Source of the DNA: Azonexus sp.
GTDB taxonomy: Bacteria; Pseudomonadota; Gammaproteobacteria; Burkholderiales; Rhodocyclaceae
Assembly (NCBI GenBank): GCA_030696345.1
Contig: JAUYSK010000018.1
Location: 1-64,000, forward strand
DNA: 64,000 nucleotides
Direction: 5' to 3'
Shown piece by piece: positions 7,888-15,821 of the stretch. A program made the position numbers and the translations under genes. Each line of letters opens with the position of its first letter. Positions within the stretch are counted from its first letter, which is position 1. The notes beneath the pieces are model-generated. The model was not told where the DNA came from. It was given only the letters and a program-made list of their open reading frames with translations, and searched no databases.

Positions 7888-8841
7888 TCAGGGGCACTCG
7901 TCGCAGCGCACTATCTCGACGGTGACGTGCACGATTTCCTCATGAATCGCAAGGGCCTGGCGGATGTCTGGCGGGCTGAGTTCAGCATCGTGGGTCAGTA
8001 CGCTCAAGGCGCAGGCGTAGGCACCCGTGCCAACACGCCAGACGTGGAGATCGGTCAGTTGTGTCTGGCCCGCCGCCGGCAGTTGGGCGATGACTTCGCG
8101 AATTTCTTCGACCACCGGGTGATCCATCTCGCGGTCGAGCAGGACGCGGCCGGTTTGGAGAATCAGGTTTTTCGCCCATAGCCCGACCAGTACGGCACCG
8201 ACCAGACCGGTCGCCGGGTCCAGCCAGTCCCAGCCGTAGAACCAGCCACCGGCGAGGGCGGCAATGGCGAGTACCGAGGTCAGCGCGTCGGTAATGACGT
8301 GGATGTAGGCCGATTTCAGATTGAGGTCGTCGTGATGGTGATGATCGTGGCCGGGCGCATGGTCGTGATGGTGATGATCGTGGGCCTGCCCGAGAATCAG
8401 TGCGCAGATCAGGTTGACTGCGAGGCCGAGCGTGGCGACGGCCATTGCTTCCGGGTAATGGATGGTTTGCGGCGACCACAGGCGTTCCAGCGAACCGAAG
8501 ACCATCATGCCGGCGACGCCGAGCAGGAAGATGGCGCTGGTGTAGCCGGCCAGTATTTCGATTTTCCAGGTGCCGAAAGCGAAGCTCGGGTCGCTGGCGT
8601 ATTTGCGCGCGGCGCCGTAGGCGAAGGCAGAGAGGCCGATGGCCAGGGCGTGCGAGCTCATGTGCCAGCCGTCGGCCAGCACCGCCATCGAGTTGAACCA
8701 CCAGCCGGCGACGATCTCGAGCAGCATGGTGGCGATGGTGATCCACATGACGAGGCGGGTGCCTCGTTCGGCCGCAGCATTGCCGGCGGCGAAGCGGTGG
8801 GCATGGGTCCAGCGGGAAATGTCGTGCTGGCCGTTGCTCAT
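7888..8841 (-). CDS. dmeF: CDF family Co(II)/Ni(II) efflux transporter DmeF
   Basis: A 317-residue cation diffusion facilitator with six membrane helices. The metal-site motifs are present: MAVLADGWHMSSHALAI in TM2 (D-x-x-x-H type) and YIHVITDALTSVLAI in TM5 (H-x-x-x-D). A cytoplasmic His-rich loop, HDHHHHDHAPGHDHHHHDD, sits near residues 155-175. The N-terminus DISRWTHAHRFAAGN and length match DmeF, which exports cobalt and nickel, rather than CzcD. It overlaps the class II aldolase gene by 4 bp and is last in the mtnA operon. Confidence 0.85.
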   Translation of the reverse strand: MSNGQHDISRWTHAHRFAAGNAAAERGTRLVMWITIATMLLEIVAGWWFNSMAVLADGWHMSSHALAIGLSAFAYGAARKYASDPSFAFGTWKIEILAGYTSAIFLLGVAGMMVFGSLERLWSPQTIHYPEAMAVATLGLAVNLICALILGQAHDHHHHDHAPGHDHHHHDDLNLKSAYIHVITDALTSVLAIAALAGGWFYGWDWLDPATGLVGAVLVGLWAKNLILQTGRVLLDREMDHPVVEEIREVIAQLPAAGQTQLTDLHVWRVGTGAYACALSVLTHDAELSPPDIRQALAIHEEIVHVTVEIVRCDECP

Positions 8842-9467
8842 TGCTGGCCGTAACTGGCGAATTTTTCCTGCACGGCGGCCATCTCGTCGGCCGAGAGCAG
8901 AACGGGTTCGCCGAGCTGGCAGGCGCGCCAGTATTGCTCACAGAGTTCTTCCAGTTCGATGGCCAGGGCCAGCGCTTCGTCGAGGTCGCGCCCGGTGACG
9001 AGCAGGCCGTGGTTGGCGAGCAGGCAGCCCGTGCGCTCCTGCATGGCGGTCAATGCTGCGGTGGACAGCCCTTCCGAGCCAAAAATAGCGTAGTCGGCGC
9101 AGCGGATGGTATCGCCGCCAAAACGGGCAATCATGTAATGGAAAGGTGGAATGTCGCGGCGCAGGCAGGCCAGGCTGACGGCGAATGGCGAGTGGGCATG
9201 GAGCACGGCACCAACCTCCGACCGGCTGGCGTAAAGGTCGCGGTGGAAACGCCATTCCGAGGAGGGCTTGCGCTTGCCCTGATGTGTGCCGTCGAGCGCC
9301 ATTAGCGGGATGTCGTCGCTGCCGAGTTGGCCGTAAGGCATGCCGGTGGGCGTGATGTAGAAGCCCTCGCCATGACGCACGCTGACATTGCCGGCGGTGC
9401 CGCGATTCAGCCCGGCCGGTTGCATGGCCTGGGCAGTGGCAATCAGTTGCGCGCGTTGGTCAGCCAT
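8838..9467 (-). CDS. Class II aldolase/adducin family protein, candidate 5-methylthioribulose-1-phosphate aldolase
   Basis: The real gene is 209 residues from ATG at 9467 (MADQRAQL); the longer ORF extends through an unrelated frame of mtnA. Class II aldolase features are visible: GTAGNVSVR, SSEWRFHRDLY (catalytic Glu), VLHAHSPFAVSL (two metal-ligand His) and LLANHGLLV (third His). It overlaps mtnA by 8 bp. In the DHAP shunt known from Rhodospirillum rubrum and some E. coli, MtnA is followed by such an aldolase (Ald2), which splits 5-methylthioribulose-1-P into DHAP and 2-methylthioacetaldehyde. MtnB dehydratase is the alternative; length and the fuculose aldolase-like motifs favour an aldolase. 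Confidence 0.75.
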   Translation of the reverse strand: MADQRAQLIATAQAMQPAGLNRGTAGNVSVRHGEGFYITPTGMPYGQLGSDDIPLMALDGTHQGKRKPSSEWRFHRDLYASRSEVGAVLHAHSPFAVSLACLRRDIPPFHYMIARFGGDTIRCADYAIFGSEGLSTAALTAMQERTGCLLANHGLLVTGRDLDEALALAIELEELCEQYWRACQLGEPVLLSADEMAAVQEKFASYGQQ

Positions 9468-10548
9468 GAGCCGCCTCCGGGTACAAGCCCAGCAAGCCTT
9501 CGCTGCTGGCCGGGCAAACGCCACGTTCGGTGATGATGGCGGTGACCAGCCGGGCAGGCGTGACGTCGAAGGCCGGGTTGGTGACAGCTTCCTTGGCGGG
9601 CAATTGATGCAGGGCAGACGGCACGCCGCGGGCGTCGAGGCCGTGGACGAGGCGGAATTCATCGCCGTCGCGTTCCTCGATCGGAATGTTCTCGCCGTCC
9701 GGGCAGGCGAAATCGAGGGTCGAGCGCGGCGCAGCGACGTAAAAGGGAATGCCGTTGTCGCCACCGGCCAGCGCCTTCAGATAGGTGCCAACCTTGTTGG
9801 CGACGTCGCCATTGGCGGCAATGCGGTCGGCGCCGACGATGACTGCATCGACCTTACCCTCGCGCATCAGGATGCCGGCGGCGTTGTCGGCAATGACGGT
9901 GTGCGGCACGCCGTGCTGGGCCAGTTCCCAGGCGGTGAGCAGGCCCTGGTTGCGCGGCCGGGTTTCGGATACCCAGACATGCACCGACAAACCTGCGTCG
10001 TGGGCGGCATAGACCGGCGATAGCGCCGTGCCCCAATCCACCGTGGCCAGCCAGCCGGCGTTGCAGTGCGTCATGATGTTGAGCGCCGGGCCGTGGCGGT
10101 GGCTGATCTGGCGGAAAAGGCTGAGGCCGTGCTGGCCGATGGCGGCGTTCTGCGCCACGTCTTCCTCGGCGATGGCGGCGGCCTCCAGCCAGGCGGCAGC
10201 GCAGCGCTGTTCGGCTGGCAGCGGGTCAAGCACGGACTCCATCCGGGCCAGCGCCCAGTGCAGGTTTACGGCGGTGGGGCGGGTTGACCGCAGCAATGCC
10301 GCCGCAGCTTGTAAATGCACGTTGGAAGCGTCTGTCGCCAGCGCAATCGCCAGGCCATAGGCGGCGGTGACGCCGATCAGCGGCGCGCCACGCACCTGCA
10401 TGGCGCGAATGGCGTGAGCCGCTTCGTCCAGTGTGCTGACGCGAACCCAGTGCAGCGCGTGCGGCAGCCGGGTCTGGTCGATGATGTCGATGACGCGCCG
10501 CTCGGGATGGGCGCGCAGGGTGCGGGTGGGGATGCCGTCGATGTTCAT
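9460..10548 (-). CDS. mtnA: S-methyl-5-thioribose-1-phosphate isomerase
   Basis: A 362-residue MtnA that converts 5-methylthioribose-1-P to 5-methylthioribulose-1-P. Family motifs include AIRAMQVRGAPLIGVTAAYG (about 47-66), MTHCNAGWLATVDWGTALSPVY with the catalytic Cys (about 160), and IVGADRIAANGDVANKVGTY with the catalytic Asp (about 237-256). Length matches the family. It starts 3 bp after the Doc toxin stop and overlaps the aldolase gene, so it is centrally placed in a compact operon. No mtnN/mtnP or mtnK is nearby, so the upstream steps must be encoded elsewhere. Confidence 0.95.
   Translation of the reverse strand: MNIDGIPTRTLRAHPERRVIDIIDQTRLPHALHWVRVSTLDEAAHAIRAMQVRGAPLIGVTAAYGLAIALATDASNVHLQAAAALLRSTRPTAVNLHWALARMESVLDPLPAEQRCAAAWLEAAAIAEEDVAQNAAIGQHGLSLFRQISHRHGPALNIMTHCNAGWLATVDWGTALSPVYAAHDAGLSVHVWVSETRPRNQGLLTAWELAQHGVPHTVIADNAAGILMREGKVDAVIVGADRIAANGDVANKVGTYLKALAGGDNGIPFYVAAPRSTLDFACPDGENIPIEERDGDEFRLVHGLDARGVPSALHQLPAKEAVTNPAFDVTPARLVTAIITERGVCPASSEGLLGLYPEAAHG
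10283..10295 (+). repeat. Dispersed 13-mer GTTGACCGCAGCA, exact copy 2
   Basis: Inside mtnA; on the gene's strand it is read as L-L-R-S-T, a different frame and orientation from copy 1. Confidence 0.7.
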
Positions 10549-10551
10549 GGT

Positions 10552-10932
10552 TCAGACAGGAGTTGTATGGGTGCGGAGCCAGTGGGCGTAATCGGCTTCG
10601 GTTATCTCACTGGCGGCGAGCGCCAGCATGGTCAGGGTTGCGTCCTGCGGGGTGGCGGTCATGCGGTGGCCGTTCAGCCGCAGAAACATACCGGCACCGA
10701 GAAAGCCGGCGCGTTTGTTGCCGTCGATGAACGGATGGTTCTTGGCCAGACCGAAAGCGTAAGCCGCCGCACAATCGAAGACATCCGGCGTGCCATAGGC
10801 GGCGAGGTTTTCGGGGCGGGCCAGCGCGGAATCGAGCAGGCCTTCGTCGCGGATGCCTTGCGCGCCGCCATGGAGCACCAGGCTTTCACCGTGCAGGAGC
10901 AGCAGGGCCCGCCGGTTAATCCAGGTAAACAT
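10552..10932 (-). CDS. doc: Doc/Fic family toxin (death on curing)
   Basis: A 126-residue protein from ATG at 10932 (MFTWINRRALLLLHGESL). The longer ORF start would run through the antitoxin gene. It carries the Fic/Doc core HPFIDGNKRAGFLGA (about residues 65-80) preceded by AAAYAFGLAKN. Doc proteins phosphorylate EF-Tu and arrest growth until neutralised. The start lies 1 bp after the stop of the AbrB-like antitoxin gene. Its stop is 3 bp from the mtnA start, so toxin and metabolic genes may share a transcript. Confidence 0.88.
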   Translation of the reverse strand: MFTWINRRALLLLHGESLVLHGGAQGIRDEGLLDSALARPENLAAYGTPDVFDCAAAYAFGLAKNHPFIDGNKRAGFLGAGMFLRLNGHRMTATPQDATLTMLALAASEITEADYAHWLRTHTTPV

Positions 10933-10933
10933 G

Positions 10934-11158
10934 CTACTTGGCGAGTTCGTGGAAGGTGTCGCGGTATTCGCGCATGAAATCGCGGCCAGCTTCGACCTGG
11001 CGGGCAACCTCGGGATCGTAGGGCGTCATCGAAAAACCTTCGGGAGACTCCACGAGGTAAACCGTGTCGCCCTTGTCGACATGCAGCATGGCGAGCGCTT
11101 CCTTGGGCAGCACAACCCCCACCGAATTGCCGATCTGGGTCAGTTTGAGGGCGAACAT
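10934..11158 (-). CDS. AbrB/MazE-type antitoxin
   Basis: A 74-residue protein beginning MFALKLTQIGNSVGVVLPKEALAMLHVDKGDTVYLVE, the swapped-hairpin SpoVT-AbrB DNA-binding fold seen in MazE-like antitoxins. The C-terminal 35 residues (DPEVARQVEAGRDFMREYRDTFHELAK) form an acidic helical tail that would bind the Doc active site. It precedes doc by 1 bp, the usual antitoxin-first order, and probably autoregulates the promoter in the 11159-11260 gap. Confidence 0.9.
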   Translation of the reverse strand: MFALKLTQIGNSVGVVLPKEALAMLHVDKGDTVYLVESPEGFSMTPYDPEVARQVEAGRDFMREYRDTFHELAK

Positions 11159-11263
11159 GGAGGTCTCCGGGTGGCGTTATAACGGATGTAATACTAAACC
11201 TTTTTTGCGCCGGATGCTTGTTCGCACGCCAGCCTTGGCGCATGATTTTGCCCTTCCTTGGCC

Positions 11264-11276
11264 GTTGACCGCAGCA
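11264..11276 (+). repeat. Dispersed 13-mer GTTGACCGCAGCA, exact copy 3
   Basis: Lies directly before the aminotransferase gene; its last base is the A of the proposed ATG start codon at 11276. Confidence 0.7.
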
Positions 11277-12439
11277 TGCAAACTCCGATCCGTATTGACT
11301 CCCGTTTCCCGCACATGGGAACCACCATTTTCACCGTAATGTCGCGGCTGGCTGCCGAGTGCGGCGCGGTCAACCTGTCGCAAGGGTTCCCGGATTTTCA
11401 GGCGGAACCGGCGCTGTTCGACGCCATGTATCGCCACATGCAGGCTGGGCGCAATCAGTATCCGCCGATGGCCGGCTTGCCGGAATTGCGCCAGGCCATC
11501 GTGGACAAGGTGGATGCCCTCTATGGCACGCGCTTCGATGTTGAGTCGGAAGTGACGGTGACGGCCGGGGCGACGCAGGCAATCTTTACCGCCATCGCTG
11601 CCTTTGTCCGGCCGGGCGACGAGGTGATCGTCTTCGAACCGGTCTATGACTCCTATGTGCCGGCCATCGAAACTGTCGGCGGCACGGCGGTCTATGCCCA
11701 GTTGAAATTCCCCGATTACGCGCCGGACTGGGCGCAGGTGAAGGGGCTGATCAACGAGCGGACGCGGATGATCATCGTCAATTCGCCGCACAACCCGACC
11801 GGCAGCCTGCTGACTGCGCTCGATCTGGAAAAACTGGCTGAGTTGGTGCGCGGCACGAACATCGTCGTCCTCTCCGACGAAGTCTACGAACACATCCTGT
11901 TCGATGGCGAAAAGCACGCCAGCCTGTGTGGTCATGCCGAGCTGGCGCCGCGCAGCATCATCGTTTCCAGCTTCGGCAAGACTTATCACATCACCGGCTG
12001 GAAAATTGGCTATGTAGTCGGCCCGGCGGCGCTGATGGCTGAGTTTCGCAAGGTGCATCAGTTCAATGTGTTCACCGTGCATGCACCGTCGCAGCTGGCG
12101 ATTGCCGAGTACATGCAGGACGCGTCGCGCCATCTCGGGCTCGCAGCCTTCTATGAAGAAAAGCGCGATTTCTTCCGCAACTTGATGGCCGCAACGCCAT
12201 TCAAGTTGCTGCCTTGTCGTGGCACCTACTTTCAGCTGGCCAGCTATGCCGGGCTTTCCGATCTGCCTGACCGCGCCTTTGCCGAATGGATGACGCGCGA
12301 GGTCGGCGTGGCGGTCATTCCTGTCTCGGTGTTCTATGCCAATGGGCGCGACGATCAGGTGGTTCGTTTCTGCTTTGCCAAGAAAGAGGAAACCTTGCTG
12401 GCGGCGGCGGAGCGCCTTCGCAAAGCATTTGTGAAGTAA
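11276..12439 (+). CDS. PLP-dependent class I/II aminotransferase, methionine aminotransferase (YbdL)-like
   Basis: About 387 residues from ATG at 11276; a TTG at 11258 is the longer alternative. The fold-type I features are visible: NLSQGFPDFQ, VTAGATQAIF, IVNSPHNPTGS, VVLSDEVYEHI and SSFGKTYHITGWKIGY with the PLP-binding Lys. The GFPDF and SFGKTYH motifs fit the YbdL / kynurenine-glutamine transaminase group, which prefers methionine, His and Phe. It may relate to the sulfur-salvage genes opposite, though it is divergently transcribed. Substrate not proven. Confidence 0.88.
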   Translation: MQTPIRIDSRFPHMGTTIFTVMSRLAAECGAVNLSQGFPDFQAEPALFDAMYRHMQAGRNQYPPMAGLPELRQAIVDKVDALYGTRFDVESEVTVTAGATQAIFTAIAAFVRPGDEVIVFEPVYDSYVPAIETVGGTAVYAQLKFPDYAPDWAQVKGLINERTRMIIVNSPHNPTGSLLTALDLEKLAELVRGTNIVVLSDEVYEHILFDGEKHASLCGHAELAPRSIIVSSFGKTYHITGWKIGYVVGPAALMAEFRKVHQFNVFTVHAPSQLAIAEYMQDASRHLGLAAFYEEKRDFFRNLMAATPFKLLPCRGTYFQLASYAGLSDLPDRAFAEWMTREVGVAVIPVSVFYANGRDDQVVRFCFAKKEETLLAAAERLRKAFVK

Positions 12440-12460
12440 TGTGAAGTTATGAATTTGGGC

Positions 12461-12490
12461 TTGACGTTGCCCCGGGCTGGCGCAAATAAT
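12461..12490 (+). promoter_or_regulatory. Candidate sigma-70 promoter for mscL
   Basis: TTGACG (12461-12466) and AATAAT (12485-12490) are separated by 18 bp, with the mscL start 36 bp further on. Both hexamers are close to consensus for a GC-rich genome. Confidence 0.5.
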
Positions 12491-12525
12491 CCGGCCAACA
12501 AATAACTTTCACCAAAGGAGACGCT

Positions 12526-12954
12526 ATGGGAATGCTTCAGGAATTCAAGGAATTCGCGGTCAAGGGCAATGCGATGGACCTCGCCGTCGGCGTCATCATT
12601 GGCGGCGCTTTCGGCAAGATCGTTGATTCGGTCGTCGGTGATCTGATCATGCCTCTCGTCAGCCGCGTCGTCGGCAAGGTGGATTTTTCCAACATGTTCG
12701 TCGTGCTGGGTGACAACCCGAACAACCTGGTGGTCTTGGCCGAATTGAAGAAAGCGGGCATCCCGGTCTTCGCCTACGGCTCCTTCCTGACGATCATGGT
12801 CAATTTTGTCATTCTGGCTTTCATCATTTTCATGATGATCAAGCAGATGAACCGTTTGCGCCCGGCCCAAGCGCCAGCCCCGGAGCCGGAAGCACCGGTG
12901 ACCGCAGAAGATGTGTTGTTGCTGCGTGAAATCCGCGATTCGCTGAAGAAATAA
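12526..12954 (+). CDS. mscL: Large-conductance mechanosensitive channel
   Basis: A 142-residue MscL. The N-terminal amphipathic helix and pore helix are clear: [37 protein letters not shown]2 ([28 protein letters not shown]) and a C-terminal helical bundle ([12 protein letters not shown]) follow. The channel opens under extreme membrane tension to release solutes. The ATG is preceded by AAAGGAGACGCT, a strong ribosome binding site. It is a single-gene unit with its own promoter and a strong terminator shared with glnE. Confidence 0.97.
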   Translation: MGMLQEFKEFAVKGNAMDLAVGVIIGGAFGKIVDSVVGDLIMPLVSRVVGKVDFSNMFVVLGDNPNNLVVLAELKKAGIPVFAYGSFLTIMVNFVILAFIIFMMIKQMNRLRPAQAPAPEPEAPVTAEDVLLLREIRDSLKK

Positions 12955-12967
12955 GCGCTTCTCTGAC

Positions 12968-13003
12968 ACAACAAAAATGCCGCATTCGCGGCATTTTTGT
13001 TGT
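12968..13003. terminator. Bidirectional rho-independent terminator between mscL and glnE
   Basis: ACAACAAAAATGCCGC - ATTC - GCGGCATTTTTGTTGT is a perfect 16-bp stem with a 4-base loop and T-runs on both strands, placed between two convergent genes. Confidence 0.92.
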
Positions 13004-13016
13004 CCGGAATGTTTGT

Positions 13017-15725
13017 TCAGTCAGCGAAAACCGCCTTCCAGAGCACGTTGACCGCAGCAATGTGGTTCTCCACCATTTCCAGCGGGATGCGTGCCTTGGG
13101 CGTGGCCGAAAGTCGCTTGGCGTGCTGCAGGCGGCGGTATTCGCGGTAGGCGTTGCCGGCTGCTTCGGCTTGTTTCGTGTCGATCAGGCCAAGTTCGCCG
13201 GCCATGCGCAGTAGCGCAATATTGCCCAGGTTGCCGGTCAGGCTGGGGTGCTGGCAGGCATGGCCAAGGACCAGATACTGCACGATGAACTCGACATCGA
13301 CGATGCCGCCCGGGTCGTGCTTGATGCCGAACTCGGTCTCGCTGTTCGAGGCGTGCGCATCGGTCATCTTCTTGCGCATGGCGACGACTTCCTCTTTTAG
13401 CTTGACCAGGTCGCGCGGCTGGCAGAGGATTTCGCAACGAATTTTCTCGAAACGCTCACCGACGGCCGGGTCGCCGGCACAGAAACGCGCCCGGGTCAGT
13501 GCCTGATGTTCCCAGACCCAGGCGTTTTTCAACTGGTAGTCACGGAAGGAATCGACCGAAACTGCAAGCAGACCGGAGTCGCCATTCGGACGCAGGCGCA
13601 GGTCGGTTTCAAACAGGATGCCGGCGGAGGTCTGGCTCGATAGCCAGGTATTCAGACGCTGGCCGAGGCGGGTGTAGTTTTCCGGCGCATCCTGATCGTC
13701 GTCCTCATAGAGATAGACCAGATCGAGGTCGGAGGCGTAGCCGAGTTCCTTGCCACCCATCTTGCCGTAGCCGATGACGGCAAATTTTGGCGTCGGGCAA
13801 TGCCGGCTCTTGATCGTTCCCCAGCACAATGGCAGCGTTTCCTGAACGATGGTGTCGGCCAGTTCTGTCAGGTGGTCGGAAAGGCGCTCGATGGTTTGCA
13901 GGCCGGAAATATCCTGGGCCAGCAGCCGGAAAACCTGGCCGTGATGCACCTCGCGCAGGATGTCCATTTCGCGTTCGGTGTCGCCGGCATGGTCGGCCAG
14001 GTTGCGCCGCAGGTTGGCGCGGAAGCCGGGCCAGTCGGTAGCGATTTCGTAGAGGCGGGGATCAAGAAGTTCGTCGAGCAGCAGCGGGTAGCGGTTCAGG
14101 TAATCGGCCGCCCAGTTCGAGACGCAGATCATGTCGGCAACCCGGCGCAGTGCCATCGGGTATTGTTGCAGCAACGCCAGATAGGAGCCGCGACGGGCAA
14201 TGTTTTCGAGGAAGCTCAGGCCGCGAACCAGCGTCGTATCCGGATCGGCGGTGGCGCCGGCGGCTTCGATCAGGCGTGGGGCGACGGCATCGAAGCGCGA
14301 GCGATTGGTGCTCGGCAGTTGCAGATAACGGTTCGAGACGCGCAACTCGCCGAGGCGGGCAATCGCTTCTTTCGGCTTGCGAAAACCGAGATTGCCGAAA
14401 CCTTCGATGGCGGTATCTTCATCGATCTGGCCCATCCACAGGCCGGTCAGCGGATGTTCGCCGGCCTCGGGGTCGGAGAAAACTGCTTCGAAGTGGCGGC
14501 TGACTTTCTCGCGATGGCCGTTGAGTACGCTCAGCATCGCCGGCCAGTCGGGGAAGTTCATGCTGCGGGCAATACTCTCCTGTTCGACAGCGTCCACCGG
14601 CAGCATGTGGGTCTGTTTGTCCTCGACGTACTGCAGGCGGTGTTCGAGGCGACGCAGGAAAACATAAGCAGCATGCAGTTCGTGTTCGCTTTCGGCCGGT
14701 AGCAGCTTGCGTTCAACCAGGAGCCTGAGCACCGACAGCGTCGGACGAATCTGCAAGGACGGGTCGCGGCCGCCGCGAATCAGCTGGAAGACCTGGGCCA
14801 TGAATTCAATTTCACGAATGCCGCCGGGGCCGAGCTTGACGTGGTCAACCATGTCCTTGCGCGCCACTTCGCGGCGAATCTGCGCGTGCAGGTCGCGCAT
14901 GGCGTTGATCGCACCGAAATCGAGATATTTGCGGAAGACAAAGGGCCGGGAGATCCTCCGCAGTGCCGCCATCCAATTGCCGAGCGAGGCGCCGTCGGCA
15001 TTGGCGCCGGCATTCATGATCCGTGATTTGATCCAGGCGTACCGTTCCCACTCGCGGCCCTGGGTAATGAAGTAATTTTCCAGCGCGTCGAGCGAGCAGA
15101 CCAGCGGGCCGGAGTCGCCGTTCGGCCGCAGACGCATGTCGACACGGAAGACCTGGCCATCGGCCGTCAGGTCGCCGAGGGCCGAAATGACCCGCTTGCC
15201 GAGTCGGGTGAAGAAATCATAGTTCTCGATGACTTTCTTGCCGTTGGTGTCGCCTTCTTCCGGGTAAACGAAGATGTAATCGACGTCGGAAGAGACATTC
15301 AGCTCGCGCCCACCGAGCTTGCCCATGCCGATGATCAGCAGGCGCTGCGGCTGGCCGGCCCTGTCGAGCGGTTCGCCGTAAGTGGCGACGAGCTGGCGAT
15401 GGTAATAGTCGAGGGCGAAGTTGGTGGTGATGTCGGCGAGCAGCGTCATGCTCTCGACGACTTCATCGAGCGGGGCAAGGCCGCAGAGGTCGCGCAGGGC
15501 GATGTGGGCCATGGCGCGATGGCGGAGCCGGCGCAGGGCGGTCTTGACCGCATCGTCATCGGCAAAAGCCTGCTTCAGCGGCGCCAGCAGGAGATCTTCG
15601 GAAATCGGCTGCCGCCAGGTAGCGTTCAGTTCCGGGATCAATACCGGGTGGGTCTGCAGCAGGTTGGCGAGGTAGCGGCTGTGGTCGAGCGCGGTTTGCC
15701 AGCGGGGGTCGAGTGTGTTGTCCAT
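13017..15725 (-). CDS. glnE: Bifunctional glutamine synthetase adenylyltransferase/adenylyl-removing enzyme
   Basis: A 902-residue GlnE. Two nucleotidyltransferase domains are marked by GMGKLGGRELNVSSDVDYIFVY (about 150-171, adenylyl-removing half) and GYGKMGGKELGYASDLDLVYLY (about 645-667, adenylylating half). It modifies glutamine synthetase in response to the PII protein, coupling nitrogen status to glutamine synthesis. It is slightly shorter than the E. coli enzyme (946). The gene stands alone, convergent with mscL and divergent from yhdP. Exact copy 4 of the 13-mer lies near its 3' end. Confidence 0.97.
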   Translation of the reverse strand: MDNTLDPRWQTALDHSRYLANLLQTHPVLIPELNATWRQPISEDLLLAPLKQAFADDDAVKTALRRLRHRAMAHIALRDLCGLAPLDEVVESMTLLADITTNFALDYYHRQLVATYGEPLDRAGQPQRLLIIGMGKLGGRELNVSSDVDYIFVYPEEGDTNGKKVIENYDFFTRLGKRVISALGDLTADGQVFRVDMRLRPNGDSGPLVCSLDALENYFITQGREWERYAWIKSRIMNAGANADGASLGNWMAALRRISRPFVFRKYLDFGAINAMRDLHAQIRREVARKDMVDHVKLGPGGIREIEFMAQVFQLIRGGRDPSLQIRPTLSVLRLLVERKLLPAESEHELHAAYVFLRRLEHRLQYVEDKQTHMLPVDAVEQESIARSMNFPDWPAMLSVLNGHREKVSRHFEAVFSDPEAGEHPLTGLWMGQIDEDTAIEGFGNLGFRKPKEAIARLGELRVSNRYLQLPSTNRSRFDAVAPRLIEAAGATADPDTTLVRGLSFLENIARRGSYLALLQQYPMALRRVADMICVSNWAADYLNRYPLLLDELLDPRLYEIATDWPGFRANLRRNLADHAGDTEREMDILREVHHGQVFRLLAQDISGLQTIERLSDHLTELADTIVQETLPLCWGTIKSRHCPTPKFAVIGYGKMGGKELGYASDLDLVYLYEDDDQDAPENYTRLGQRLNTWLSSQTSAGILFETDLRLRPNGDSGLLAVSVDSFRDYQLKNAWVWEHQALTRARFCAGDPAVGERFEKIRCEILCQPRDLVKLKEEVVAMRKKMTDAHASNSETEFGIKHDPGGIVDVEFIVQYLVLGHACQHPSLTGNLGNIALLRMAGELGLIDTKQAEAAGNAYREYRRLQHAKRLSATPKARIPLEMVENHIAAVNVLWKAVFAD
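13047..13059 (+). repeat. Dispersed 13-mer GTTGACCGCAGCA, exact copy 4
   Basis: Inside glnE; on the gene's strand it is read as A-A-V-N, the third distinct reading of the same motif. Confidence 0.7.
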
Positions 15726-15821
15726 GATTGCTCAATCGGCGCTTAGGCCGAAAAGGATAGAATGCCGGTTTTGGCGAATTTTTGATTGTAGTGACCAACT
15801 CCCCTTCTTGGCAAAACGGTT

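Noticed and set aside
8310-8400. CAT/GTG-rich repetitive stretch resembling a direct repeat array
   Set aside because: It encodes the His-rich loop of DmeF; there are no regular spacers, so it is not CRISPR.
11177-12133. 318-codon minus-strand ORF
   Set aside because: It is antisense to the aminotransferase gene, and its composition (Arg/His-rich, no motif) is that of a shadow frame.
12896-12912. GTGACCGCAGAA in mscL as another copy of the 13-mer
   Set aside because: Differs at positions inside the invariant ACCGCAGCA core and fits the coding sequence; not counted.
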